Shown here: in pieces, positions 23,073 to 31,579 of the stretch
How positions within the stretch are numbered: position 1 is the first letter of the stretch
Layout of the letters: each line of letters begins with the position of its first letter
Source of the DNA: an uncultured Hyphomonas sp.
GTDB taxonomy: Bacteria > Pseudomonadota > Alphaproteobacteria > Caulobacterales > Hyphomonadaceae
Length of the DNA stretch: 64,000 nt
Direction of reading: 5' to 3'
NCBI RefSeq assembly: GCF_963678195.1
Contig: NZ_OY782759.1
Span: 2,914,001-2,978,000 of the forward strand
Notes under the pieces: model-generated
What the model saw: the letters and a program-made list of their open reading frames with translations, nothing else
The model's database searches: none
Told to the model about the DNA's origin: nothing
Program-made: the position numbers and the translations under genes

Positions 23073-24983
23073 ATGAAAGCGTCCCGGATATTTGCAGCGG
23101 TCTCGCTGGCAATCGGACTTAGCGCATGCGCGACCCCGGACCCGGCCACAGACGTGGTCGAGGAAGAGATCGTGGTGACGGAAACCGTGCCCGTGGTGGA
23201 GCCAACTCCGCCCGGCCCCGGTGACCGGGTGCCCTCCGGGCGGACTGTGGGCGTGCGCTCCGCCGTCGTCGCCCCGCACGCGGCGGCTGCCACGGCTCAC
23301 CCGCTGGCCACGCAGACCGCGCTGGACGTGATGAAGCGCGGCGGCTCTGCCGTCGATGCGGCCATCGCGGCCAATGCCATGCTTGGCCTGGTAGAGCCGA
23401 CCGCGAACGGCATTGGCGGTGACTTCTTCGCCATCATCTGGGACCCGGAAACGCAGAAGCTCTACGGCTACAATGGCTCCGGCCGCAGCGCGAAGAGTGC
23501 GACGCTCGCGCAGATCCAGGCCAAGTCTGATGAATTTGGTGACGGCGTACACATCCCGAATTTCGGCGCGGCGGCAGTGACTGTTCCGGGTACGGTGGAT
23601 GGCTGGTTCGCGGTGCATGAGAAGTTTGGTAAGCTGCCGATTGCCGACGACCTGAAACCCGCCATCACCTATGCCCGCGAGGGCGCGCCGATCCCGGAAG
23701 TGATTTCCTATTACTGGAGTTTCGGTCCGAAGCGATACGAGCCGGCCTATGAGAGCGGCATGCTGGAAGAATATGACAATGCGGTCGCGACGTATTTCTC
23801 GCCGCCCCCGCATGAAGGCACGATCTTCCACAATCCGGACCTCGCCGACACGCTGACCAAGATTGCCGAGGGCGGACGCGATGCCTTCTACAAGGGCGAA
23901 CTGGCCGAGCGGATGGACGCCTATTTCCAGCGCATCGGCGGCTTCCTGCGCTATGAGGATTTCGCCACGCACACCGGCAACTGGGTTGAGCCGGAATGTG
24001 TGACCTATCGCGAAGACTATAAAGTCTGCGAACTGCCGCCCAGCACGCAGGGCATCGCCGCCCTGCAGATGTTGCAAATGCTCGAAAAGTTTGACCTGCG
24101 CTCGATGGGCTATGGCTCAGCCGACTCGATCATGGCGCAGGTGGAAGCCAAACGCCTCGCCTTCGCTGACCGCGCCAAGGGATATGCCGATCCGGACTTT
24201 TCCGGCATCGATCCGTCCGTGTTCATTGCAGATGGCTATAACGCAAAGCGCGCCGGTCTGATCGATCTCAGCCAGGCCATGCCCAATGTCAATGCGGGCA
24301 TGGACTTCCCCGCCGCCGACAAGAAACTCGAACACGGCGACACGACCTACCTCACCGTCGCCGATGAGAACGGCATGATGGTGTCGCTGATCCAGTCGAA
24401 CTTCATGGGCATGGGGTCCGGCCTTGTGGCGGACCATCTGGGCTTCATGTTTCAGAACCGGGGCCAGTTGTTCAGCCTCGACCCGGCCCACCCGAACGTG
24501 TGGGAGCCGGGCAAGCGGCCCTTCCACACGATCATTCCGGCCTTTGCCTTCAAGAAGGACATGCCGGGCTGTCAGGTGCGCGCCATGCCGATCGATCAGG
24601 CCTGTCCGTTTGAGCCATGGCTGAGCTTCGGCCTGATGGGCGGCGGCATGCAGCCGCAGGGTCATGTCCAGATGATCCTGAACCTTGTCGACTTCGACAT
24701 GGGCCTGCAGGAATCCGGCGACGCTGCGCGCTGGGAACACCGGGGCGGCTGTGAGCCTACGGACAAGTTCGATGACGCAGCCTGCGAAGCCGAAGTCGGC
24801 ACGGTCCTGCTGGAAAGCGGCATCCCGCCGGAAACCCGCGCCGAACTGGAAGCGCGCGGCTTCAAGGTCCAGTGCTGCCAGGCCAATGGCGGCGGCTATC
24901 AGGCGATCATGCGCGACTTCGACACTGGCGCCTACATGGCGGCAACCGAAATGCGCAAGGATGGTGTTGCCGACGGGTACTAA
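23073..24983 (+). CDS. ggt: gamma-glutamyltransferase family lipoprotein
   Basis: This 636-aa Ntn-hydrolase cleaves the gamma-glutamyl bond of glutathione-like compounds, usually in the periplasm. A lipoprotein signal ends in IGLSAC. The large-subunit region includes SAVDAAIAANAMLGLVEP and GIGGDFFAI. The probable autocleavage site and nucleophile Thr lie in LEHGDTTYLTVADENG, starting the small subunit, with MGGGMQPQGHVQMILN downstream. An acidic, proline-rich linker follows the lipid anchor. ATG 23073 has GAGAGG upstream and gives the lipobox; a GTG at 23064 is the alternative. Its stop overlaps the convergent VOC gene. Confidence 0.9.
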   Translation: MKASRIFAAVSLAIGLSACATPDPATDVVEEEIVVTETVPVVEPTPPGPGDRVPSGRTVGVRSAVVAPHAAAATAHPLATQTALDVMKRGGSAVDAAIAANAMLGLVEPTANGIGGDFFAIIWDPETQKLYGYNGSGRSAKSATLAQIQAKSDEFGDGVHIPNFGAAAVTVPGTVDGWFAVHEKFGKLPIADDLKPAITYAREGAPIPEVISYYWSFGPKRYEPAYESGMLEEYDNAVATYFSPPPHEGTIFHNPDLADTLTKIAEGGRDAFYKGELAERMDAYFQRIGGFLRYEDFATHTGNWVEPECVTYREDYKVCELPPSTQGIAALQMLQMLEKFDLRSMGYGSADSIMAQVEAKRLAFADRAKGYADPDFSGIDPSVFIADGYNAKRAGLIDLSQAMPNVNAGMDFPAADKKLEHGDTTYLTVADENGMMVSLIQSNFMGMGSGLVADHLGFMFQNRGQLFSLDPAHPNVWEPGKRPFHTIIPAFAFKKDMPGCQVRAMPIDQACPFEPWLSFGLMGGGMQPQGHVQMILNLVDFDMGLQESGDAARWEHRGGCEPTDKFDDAACEAEVGTVLLESGIPPETRAELEARGFKVQCCQANGGGYQAIMRDFDTGAYMAATEMRKDGVADGY

Positions 24984-25699
24984 CCGCCCAGTTTCAGGGT
25001 AATGCCAGCCATCGAGATGGACCTGCCTTCAACCGGCAGGTCCTTTTCTTTTGCGCGCGCAATCGCCTGGTCCGCATCCGGCAAATCGAAGCCGAATTCG
25101 ATCATCCGGTCGGCAGGCCCTTCCGTGAAGTGGAGCACGGCATCGGCAAGGAACAAGCGGCGCCTGTCGGCCGTGAGGCCGAAGACGAGCCCCCATTTTT
25201 GCGCCAGTGCATCCGGGTCAGGTGTTTCCAGGACGGCATGCGTAAATCGTCCGGCAGCAGATCGATCACGCCAGCCGGGACCGCCCCAGCGCCAGCTGCC
25301 CGCCGGACGTGGCTCATCCACTGAAACGATGGCCCCGCCGATGTCTGCCGGGTGAAGATGGCTGGCGGAAATATCCGGCAGGTCGACATTCCAGACGCGG
25401 CGTATGCCCAGTCCGTCGACGCGGGTGCGCAGCGCAGCCATGTCGTCGGTCTGGAAGATCGCCATATAGCCGCCCTCGCCGCCCCGGTCGATAAAACGCC
25501 GCGCCGGCGCCTTGTCGGCCGTCGGCACCACGACTTCCAGGAACTGGTCACCGATCGCGAACACGGCATTCACGAGGCCGAATTCGCCCACGCCGGGATC
25601 CGGAAACGGCTCGCCGAGCCCAAGAACACTCTGCAATGTGTCAGCGGTGTCGAGACTGTTTGCAGCAATCACAAGCTGGCGCAGGCGCGGTGGGCTCAT
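24980..25699 (-). CDS. VOC family protein, glyoxalase-like domain pair
   Basis: This 239-aa protein appears to hold two VOC halves. The first runs MSPPRLRQLVIAANSLDTAD through VDEPRPAGSW. The second starts at GRFTHAVLETPDPDALAQKW and ends AGITLKLGG. The layout fits the glyoxalase-like (PF13468-type) family. Typical metal ligands are not clearly conserved, so enzymatic activity is uncertain. Its stop is shared in a 4-bp convergent overlap with ggt. Confidence 0.75.
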   Translation of the reverse strand: MSPPRLRQLVIAANSLDTADTLQSVLGLGEPFPDPGVGEFGLVNAVFAIGDQFLEVVVPTADKAPARRFIDRGGEGGYMAIFQTDDMAALRTRVDGLGIRRVWNVDLPDISASHLHPADIGGAIVSVDEPRPAGSWRWGGPGWRDRSAAGRFTHAVLETPDPDALAQKWGLVFGLTADRRRLFLADAVLHFTEGPADRMIEFGFDLPDADQAIARAKEKDLPVEGRSISMAGITLKLGG

Positions 25700-25846
25700 G
25701 GGTGTCCTCCGGGTTTATTCTGTTATGTTTTCCCGGCAATTTAGCACACATGCCGCAACGGCAGAGCGGAAAATCGGCGCCACGTCCCAACGAAACGCTA
25801 TTACAGTCGAATTGACCTTGCCCGGAAAGGATTCCACCTCAGGCTC

Positions 25847-26824
25847 ATGAGTTGCGACCTGAACACGAAGACGCCGGACGCGTCCCACGCTCATGCCCAT
25901 GAGCACGGGCATGATCACGCGCATGGGCATGACCACGGACACGGCCATGGGCATTCCCATGACCATGCCGACATGACGACGGCGGATTCCCGCAAGCGAG
26001 TCGCCATTGCGGCGGTCCTTACGGCCAGCTTCATGCTGGCGGAGGTGACCGGCGGCCTGATCTCAGGTTCGCTCGCCCTGCTAGCGGATGCGGCGCATAT
26101 GCTGACCGATGCCGGGTCTCTGGCCCTCGCCTGGGTTGGCTACAAGCTCGCCGAACGCCCGGCAGATCCGGCCCGCTCCTATGGCTTCGGGCGAATGAAA
26201 GTTCTTGCCGCCTTCACCAACGGCATCGCCCTCGTCGCGCTCGCCTGCTGGATCGTCTGGGAAGCCATTCACCGCCTGCTGGACCCTGCGCCCGTGCTGG
26301 GCGGGATCATGCTGTGGGTCGCCATTGGTGGTCTGGTCGTGAACGTGCTGGCCGCCTGGGTGCTGCATGGCGGCGACAAGCATGATCTGAACCTACAGGG
26401 CGCCCTGTGGCATGTTATCGGAGACCTGCTCGGCTCCGTGGCCGCCATCGCCGCGGCCATCGTCATTCTGACCACGGGCTGGACGCCAGCCGACCCGATC
26501 CTGTCGGTCCTCGTGGCGCTGCTGGTCCTCGTCGCCGGCGTCCGGATCGCCCGGCAGTCCGGCCATATTCTGCTCGAAGGCACGCCGGACGGCCTGTCGC
26601 CAGAAGACATCCGGGCCGACCTGATCGATCATGTCGGCAATGTCGCCAGTGTCTCGCATATCCATGCCTGGGCCCTGACCGAATCAAAGCCTCTGATCAC
26701 GCTGGAAGTGACCGCGGTGAAAGGCGCCTGCACCGAAACCCTGCGCCGGGATGTCAAAGCCCGCCTCGCCGAGCGGTTCGATGTTTCCCACGCCACCGTG
26801 GAAGTGGTTTCGGAGCCCTGCTGA
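25847..26824 (+). CDS. cation diffusion facilitator family metal exporter
   Basis: This 325-aa CDF transporter exports Zn2+, Co2+ or a similar divalent metal across the inner membrane in exchange for protons. The N-terminus is a His-rich metal-buffering stretch (residues 13-43) with alternating His, Gly and Asp. Transport-site residues appear in LLADAAHMLTDAGSL and in WHVIGDLLGSVAAI. A cytoplasmic C-terminal domain follows (about 235-325, with HIHAWAL and DVSHATVEV). Six hydrophobic helices are visible. The CzcD/ZitB subgroup is likely from the HxxxD pattern. Confidence 0.93.
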   Translation: MSCDLNTKTPDASHAHAHEHGHDHAHGHDHGHGHGHSHDHADMTTADSRKRVAIAAVLTASFMLAEVTGGLISGSLALLADAAHMLTDAGSLALAWVGYKLAERPADPARSYGFGRMKVLAAFTNGIALVALACWIVWEAIHRLLDPAPVLGGIMLWVAIGGLVVNVLAAWVLHGGDKHDLNLQGALWHVIGDLLGSVAAIAAAIVILTTGWTPADPILSVLVALLVLVAGVRIARQSGHILLEGTPDGLSPEDIRADLIDHVGNVASVSHIHAWALTESKPLITLEVTAVKGACTETLRRDVKARLAERFDVSHATVEVVSEPC

Positions 26825-26932
26825 GCTTTCCGGCCCACGTCACATTGATATGAGCGGCCGGGGCCTTTAAGCCTCGATACACCCGCCTTATGTGCAAAAG
26901 CCGATTCCATCAGGCACATCCGGAGTACCGAC

Positions 26933-27901
26933 ATGGCCGAGACAAAACACGCTGAAATCCTCATCCTCGGCTCCGGCCCGGCCGGCTGGACGGCCGCCGT
27001 CTATGGCGCCCGCGCCCTGCGCGATGTGCTGGTCGTCACCGGCATCCAGCCCGGCGGCCAGCTGACCATCACCACCGAAGTGGAAAACTATCCCGGTTTC
27101 ACGGAAATCCAGGGCCCGGACCTGATGGTGAAGATGCAGGCACACGCCGAAGCCATGGGCGCGAAGGTCGAGAACGACCACATCGCTGAAGTCGACTTCG
27201 ACAGCCGCCCGTTCAAGGCCATCGGCGAAAGCGGCACCGTCTACACCGCAGATTCCGTCGTGATCAGCACTGGCGCCCAGGCCAAATGGCTGGGCCTGCC
27301 GACGGAAGAGAAGTTCAAGGGCTTCGGCGTCTCCGCCTGCGCCACCTGCGACGGTTTCTTCTATCGCGGCCGTGACGTCCTGGTCGTTGGCGGCGGCAAC
27401 ACAGCTGTGGAAGAAGCGCTGTTCCTGACGAACTTCGCCTCCAAGGTCACCGTCGTACACCGCCGTGACAGCTTCCGCGCCGAGAAGATCCTCCAGGAAC
27501 GCCTGCTGAAGAACCCGAAAGTCGAAGTGATCTGGGATCATGTGCTCGAAGAAGTCGTCGGGGAAGAAAATCCGCCCGGCGTAACCGGCGCGACGATCAA
27601 GAATGTAAAGACCGGCGAGGAAACGCTCGTCCCCGTCCATGGCGTCTTCATCGCCATCGGCCACGCCCCGTCGACGGAGCTGTTCAAAGGCAAGCTGGCC
27701 ATGAAGGACAATGGCTATCTCATCACCAAGCCCGGCACGCCGCAGACAGAGATCCCCGGCGTGTTCGCCGCCGGCGACGTGACCGACGAGACCTATCGCC
27801 AGGCCGTAACAGCAGCGGGCATGGGCTGCATGGCCGCGCTGGACGCCGAACGCTTCCTCTCAGAGCAGGAAGCCGCTGCTGAGACGGTCGCAGCGGAATA
27901 A
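26933..27901 (+). CDS. trxB: thioredoxin-disulfide reductase TrxB
   Basis: TrxB transfers electrons from NADPH through FAD to thioredoxin in the cytoplasm. The 322-aa protein has the FAD-binding GSGPAG at residues 13-18 and the redox pair CATC at 136-139. The NADPH loop is VGGGNTAVEEALFL, and the FAD motif PGVFAAGDVTDETYRQ sits near the end. It is monocistronic, closed by a strong intrinsic terminator. Confidence 0.97.
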   Translation: MAETKHAEILILGSGPAGWTAAVYGARALRDVLVVTGIQPGGQLTITTEVENYPGFTEIQGPDLMVKMQAHAEAMGAKVENDHIAEVDFDSRPFKAIGESGTVYTADSVVISTGAQAKWLGLPTEEKFKGFGVSACATCDGFFYRGRDVLVVGGGNTAVEEALFLTNFASKVTVVHRRDSFRAEKILQERLLKNPKVEVIWDHVLEEVVGEENPPGVTGATIKNVKTGEETLVPVHGVFIAIGHAPSTELFKGKLAMKDNGYLITKPGTPQTEIPGVFAAGDVTDETYRQAVTAAGMGCMAALDAERFLSEQEAAAETVAAE

Positions 27902-27923
27902 TTTTTCCGGTCCCGGACAGCAA

Positions 27924-27953
27924 ACGGGCAGGACTAAAGGTCCTGCCCGTTTT
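27924..27953 (+). terminator. intrinsic terminator of trxB
   Basis: The stem ACGGGCAGGAC/GTCCTGCCCGT (27924-27934 with 27940-27950) has loop TAAAG and is followed by TTTTC. The A/T flanks make it usable from the minus strand too, for the gene ending at 27969. Confidence 0.92.
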
Positions 27954-27968
27954 CATTTGGGCCCAAAT

Positions 27969-28352
27969 TCAGTCGTCTGCTGCCGCGTTGTACTTACAGT
28001 CCGACGAGTACTGGCCGGCCGGTGTCGCCAGCTCAGACCCGGTGCAGCCGCCTGCCTCATACTCTGTCTTCAGGGCCGCGTCCGGGTGCGGCGCACTATC
28101 AGGCAGGCTGCCCTTGTCCTGGTAGGAATACTGCACGATTTCGCCAAGCGCGTTCCGCCGGATCACCAGCTTCCATTTGCAGTTCGAATCATAGTGGTAG
28201 GCGCCGTCCGCATCGCGTACCAGACAGCCTTTGCCCTTCTCCGGTGTCGCCGCATTCACCGGCTTGCCCGGCTTGGCGATCGCCGTCCCGCTACCCCCCA
28301 GTGTGGCGGCCGCAAGTGCGAGGCCAAGGCCTCTGATTGCCAGCTTCCTCAT
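27969..28352 (-). CDS. small exported hypothetical protein, 127 aa
   Basis: The protein has a clear signal peptide (residues 1-26, MRKLAIRGLGLALAAATLGG through AIA). The mature part has four cysteines, in GKGCLVRDAD, DSNCKWKL, AGGCTGSEL and SSDCKYN, which could form two disulfides in the periplasm. It ends with an acidic tail. ATG 28352 was chosen for the signal peptide. No family is recognised. It is convergent with trxB. Confidence 0.7.
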   Translation of the reverse strand: MRKLAIRGLGLALAAATLGGSGTAIAKPGKPVNAATPEKGKGCLVRDADGAYHYDSNCKWKLVIRRNALGEIVQYSYQDKGSLPDSAPHPDAALKTEYEAGGCTGSELATPAGQYSSDCKYNAAADD

Positions 28353-28598
28353 GTGTCTACTCCCTCTGTTTATCGTTCTTATTGTTTTTGGTCCGGCTAC
28401 CATGACCAGACCGGGCGCCCGCCGTTTTCGACGTTGACGTAGGGGAATATTACGCCTGAAACGGCGGTCAGGCCAGCCAATCCGGCTTCGGCCGTGTCAC
28501 CGCTGCAGTCATTGGGATCACGCAATGCATCCAGGTGCAGATCGCCCGCTTGCAGGCTGGCCCGCCCACGTGTATGAGGCCCCTTCGTTTCGGCGATC

Positions 28599-28675
28599 GG
28601 TTCGGTAGCTCAGCTGGTTAGAGCGCGCGACTCATAATCGCGAGGTCGGGAGTTCAAGTCTCCCCCGAACCACCA
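28599..28675 (+). tRNA. tRNA with CAU anticodon, probably elongator Met
   Basis: All arms pair perfectly. The acceptor is GGTTCGG/CCGAACC, the D stem GCTC/GAGC, the anticodon stem CGCGA/TCGCG with loop CTCATAA (anticodon at 28633-28635), and the T stem GGGAG/CTCCC. The 3' CCA is encoded. It does not look like initiator tRNA because the first acceptor pair is a proper G-C. tRNA-Ile2 (lysidine-modified) also has CAT in DNA and cannot be excluded. This is the integration target of the island that follows. Confidence 0.95.
28631..28675 (+). repeat. attL: 45-bp direct repeat, 3' half of the tRNA
   Basis: This segment runs from the first base of the anticodon loop to the 3' CCA and recurs exactly at 34908-34952. 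Sequence differs immediately outside both copies. It is the classic scar of site-specific integration into a tRNA gene that keeps the tRNA intact. Confidence 0.93.
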
Positions 28676-28920
28676 CTCACCGTCCTGAGAACATTGATTT
28701 TTCAGGCTTTCTGTCAAACAGGACACATCAAGTGGCGCGTGGACCTACATCGTGCTGATGTCGGTCATCTAGTACAGAAACTTTCCAAGCCAAGTTATTC
28801 TACTCGAGGTCTACCTACGAGTATCCTATTGGTAGGGTGGAACACCTGCGCCCCGATCCAAGGCGGAAAACCGAAATGAGCACGATGATGAATGTACGCA
28901 ACCTCTAAATCACTTGGCGG

Positions 28921-29611
28921 ATGTACAGTCGAAATTTGTCCGGCCGGAAGTTCGAACCGGCAGCACCGTATATGCGGTATCTTTGTAGGCTAGGTGACAC
29001 GTGTTTGCATTTTGGCGCCAGTGATGGCCGTCACTCCTATCTCATGTCGTAGATCGTTGGCTCTGAAGAAACCACCCACGCTTTCAAGCCCTCACGGTAT
29101 TCACACGAAATAATGTGCCGCCTTATTAAGTGGCACAAACTCTCCAATGTCTTTCCCTACAACTACGCCATTGACGAAAAAGATGGTGAAACGACCCTGA
29201 ATTTTCCCCTGAAGAAAAGTAGTCACCTGGGACGCGCTTACGCGATGATCGGGGACGATGGCCCGGAGATCTGAGGAAATTCTTGCAACATCAAACAACA
29301 CTCAGTTTGAGCGGCAGAAGACTCCCGCAATCTCGCTGGATTCCATCGTCTCGAAGATGAAACTTGATACTGTTAATTTCATTCGCTGCGATATTGAGGA
29401 CGCTGAGTGCCTGATGCTCGAAGGCAGCAAAATGACTATTGAACAGCACCTTCCCGCCTTCCTTATTGAGATCCACACATTCTCCCTACAGAGTAATTTC
29501 AACCGAAATCCGTCGACCATGCTGAACTATTTTCTGGACATAGGGTATGAAGCATGGCGTTTGAGCGATGACGATTCCGAACTCATCCGCACAAATGAGT
29601 TGGGTCAATAA
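28921..29611 (+). pseudogene. FkbM family methyltransferase, pseudogene
   Basis: One frame from ATG 28921 reads MYSRNLSGRKFEPAAPYMRY and CLHFGASDGRHSYLMS, the SAM-binding start of FkbM enzymes. A TAG at 29050-29052 interrupts it, and the same frame continues with FKPSRYSHEIMCRLIKWHKL through LGRAYAMIGDDGP to a TGA at 29272. The C-terminal half continues in the +1 frame from about 29258: ISLDSIVSKMKLDTVNFIRC, DIEDAECLMLEGS, AFLIEIHTF. One nonsense codon and one frameshift therefore break an otherwise complete gene. FkbM enzymes O-methylate sugars or related moieties. Nothing is seen between the tRNA and 28920. Confidence 0.8.
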
Positions 29612-29707
29612 AGACGCTGGCGCGATTATTTCCTGGTACACCCTTCGCGGGCAGATGACATACCAACCGGGCCCTTTTCGAACGATTACTAGGTGACAAT
29701 GTGTAGA

Positions 29708-29735
29708 TTTCTGGGGAGAATTTTCTCCCCAGAAA
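29708..29735. terminator. 13-bp perfect hairpin between fkbM pseudogene and RTX gene
   Basis: TTTCTGGGGAGAA (29708-29720) pairs with TTCTCCCCAGAAA (29723-29735). It lies just past the RTX stop on the minus strand and after the convergent fkbM pseudogene. The GGGGAGAA core with T/A-rich base resembles an intrinsic terminator, although the downstream T run is short. Confidence 0.65.
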
Positions 29736-29759
29736 AAGTTCATGTGATGTTAGAAACCA

Positions 29760-30584
29760 TCAACCGTGGCCGTAGTCAGAGCCATCACCGGCTGGCCCAC
29801 CATGCGGATCGGCATATGGATCATCGGCAGAGCCAGGCGCATAAGTCTGATAGCTGATTTGGTTGGCCGCAAGATAGTGATCAGAATCATAAACGTAGAA
29901 ATACCCGTGATTAGTGCTAACCTGAACGCCGACTCCAAAATATGCATCGGTCACGGAAGTTGTCGACAGAATAGTAATATTCTGATCCAAGACTATAACG
30001 TCCTTTGAAGTATTGTAATCAGCAATTGTGTCCCACTTCCCGCCAACACCCGAAGCAATATCATCAGCGGCAAAGTAAATTCTATCGTAGCCACCTTCAC
30101 TAAAGATTACGTCTGCGCCAGCACCGCCAATTAAATGGTCACTATCGCTTCCGCCATACAGATAGTCATTTCCCTCTCCACCGAACAGCCAATCTGCTCC
30201 ACTGCCTCCATAAATGTGATCATCACCAGCGTCACCGTATCCAACGTCATCTCCATTTCCGCCTTGCAGATTGTCGTTTCCGTTTCCACCACTCATATAA
30301 TCGTGGCCATCATCGCCGATAATGGAATCATTGCCTGCCTCGCCGTAGATCCAGTCACTGCCACCGCCTCCGCGAAGATACGGGTCGTTGCCGTTGCCTC
30401 CGTAAAGCGTGTCCTGACCATCGCCACCCTGAAGCGTATCGGCTCCATCTTCACCATAAAGGATGTCGTTACCGCCATTCCCGCGCAGCGTGTCGTTACC
30501 GGCATGCCCGTACATGATGTCTACAGCACCATTTCCGTTATGGGTGTCGTTCCCGCTTGTTCCATAATAGTAGTTTGGCATCAT
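29760..30584 (-). CDS. RTX repeat protein, probable type I secretion substrate
   Basis: This 274-aa acidic protein has no N-terminal signal. Residues about 8-160 are nearly continuous glycine- and aspartate-rich nonapeptides of GGxGxDxLx type (about 17), such as GGNGDDVGYGDAG and GGEGNDYLYGGSDSDHL, which bind Ca2+ and fold outside the cell. The last 110 residues, from about YDRIYFAADD to DGSDYGHG, match the usual post-RTX C-terminal region that carries the T1SS signal. No enzymatic domain is present. GGAGG precedes ATG 30584. It lies downstream of the T1SS genes on the same strand and is their likely cargo. Confidence 0.88.
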   Translation of the reverse strand: MMPNYYYGTSGNDTHNGNGAVDIMYGHAGNDTLRGNGGNDILYGEDGADTLQGGDGQDTLYGGNGNDPYLRGGGGSDWIYGEAGNDSIIGDDGHDYMSGGNGNDNLQGGNGDDVGYGDAGDDHIYGGSGADWLFGGEGNDYLYGGSDSDHLIGGAGADVIFSEGGYDRIYFAADDIASGVGGKWDTIADYNTSKDVIVLDQNITILSTTSVTDAYFGVGVQVSTNHGYFYVYDSDHYLAANQISYQTYAPGSADDPYADPHGGPAGDGSDYGHG

Positions 30585-30650
30585 TGCCTCCGATTGATTG
30601 TCCCTTCGGGATTGAAGGAACGATCTGAGGATAGCGAAAAGAACTCACCC

Positions 30651-30696
30651 CAAAAGTGAAACTTTTGATAGAGAAAAAAGTTTATTGTTTAAACTT
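30651..30696. promoter_or_regulatory. inverted repeats upstream of the RTX gene
   Basis: The AT-rich gap before the RTX gene contains CAAAAGT-GAA-ACTTTTG (30651-30667) and AAGTTT-ATTGTTT-AAACTT (30678-30696). They may be operators or part of the RTX promoter. No clear -35/-10 pair is assigned. Confidence 0.35.
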
Positions 30697-30727
30697 ATGG
30701 TTATTGTTCTGTAGGCGGACCTTTAAT

Positions 30728-31496
30728 TCATGAAGGAAATGAAAGCAGGCACTCAGACAGCAAGGAAAAATGTATTTTTTCAAGCTCACTGGCCTTCAGA
30801 ACCTCACTTGTTTCGAGGCCATGCGGAACATAACCAAGCTTAGAAAGGAAATCGGACAATTCCTGAGAGCAGGACCCAAACCGATGCTCACCCCCATCAA
30901 TCTCACAAAGAATTGCAGGTTTCTGGGAAGTAATGAGGCCGAGCGCCCCCTTCAGTGCGTTCAGTTCCCCTCCTTCGACATCGACCTTGATCAGGCTGAC
31001 CGGCCCGAAATCCATGCGGGCCATCACATCATCCAGGCGAACGATTGATAGGAGCGCTTTCTTGACTTCGAAACGGTCCCGCAGGTCAGCATCATCGCCA
31101 ATATACGCCCAGCCAATTCCCACTCCACCTTTCTTCTTGATTTGTATACTGATATTAACAAGACCCGTTTGTTCGCCAAGCTCGAAAGGCATTATCAATA
31201 TATTTTTTGCTGAACGGAAAAACCGGCTAGACTAAAGACTCAGTGCGGCAAGGATTGCGGCTCGAATGCCGATATGACGCAGTCAGGAGCTAATTGCGCG
31301 AGACGTCTGGAGAAAATTCCAACGTGCCCCCCACATCGATAATCACTGAATTGCTCTTGAGGTAAGGGCGCACAACCTCCAGTTCGATGCGCCCATCATT
31401 CATGGTCGCTTTCTGGTTCAGAAACAGGCTCTTGAAAAAGTTCTCCTGCGCCGTCTGACGACGGCCCAGAAAAAAAGCATTTGCGCGCGTAATCAT
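30728..31496 (-). pseudogene. second FkbM family methyltransferase, pseudogene
   Basis: The N-terminal part (31290-31496) reads VVRPYLKSNSVIIDVGG, the FkbM SAM-binding start, then stops. In another frame at about 31225-31290 the expected APDCVISAFEPQSLPH is legible and also ends at a stop. The rest is open from 31198 to 30728: IMPFELGEQTGLVNIS, RLDDVMARMDFGPVSLIKVD, VEGGELNALKGALGLI, AILCEIDGG. At least two frame changes separate the parts, so the gene is dead unless sequencing errors explain them. It lies between the HlyD adaptor and RTX genes. Confidence 0.78.
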
Positions 31497-31579
31497 TGAG
31501 GAAGCGACCTATATTGTTGCCTGAGACTGAAGTGCAATACTGCGTTCCGGGCCTGCATTCCACGAAGATTTTCCGTTGC

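Noticed and set aside
22931..23122. ORF starting inside the VOC stop and running into ggt
   Set aside because: It overlaps the ggt signal-peptide region by about 50 bp and lacks a separate ribosome site; probably a shadow.
28694..28879. 61-aa ORF right after the tRNA as an integrase remnant
   Set aside because: No tyrosine-recombinase motif could be read in any frame of 28676-28920, so I do not claim an integrase.
30135..30560. CRISPR-like or tandem repeat array
   Set aside because: The regular spacing is the coding signature of RTX nonapeptides, not identical repeats with unique spacers.
30135..30659. 174-aa plus-strand ORF over the RTX gene
   Set aside because: It is the antisense shadow of the repeats, giving a monotonous Val/Ile/Ser protein.
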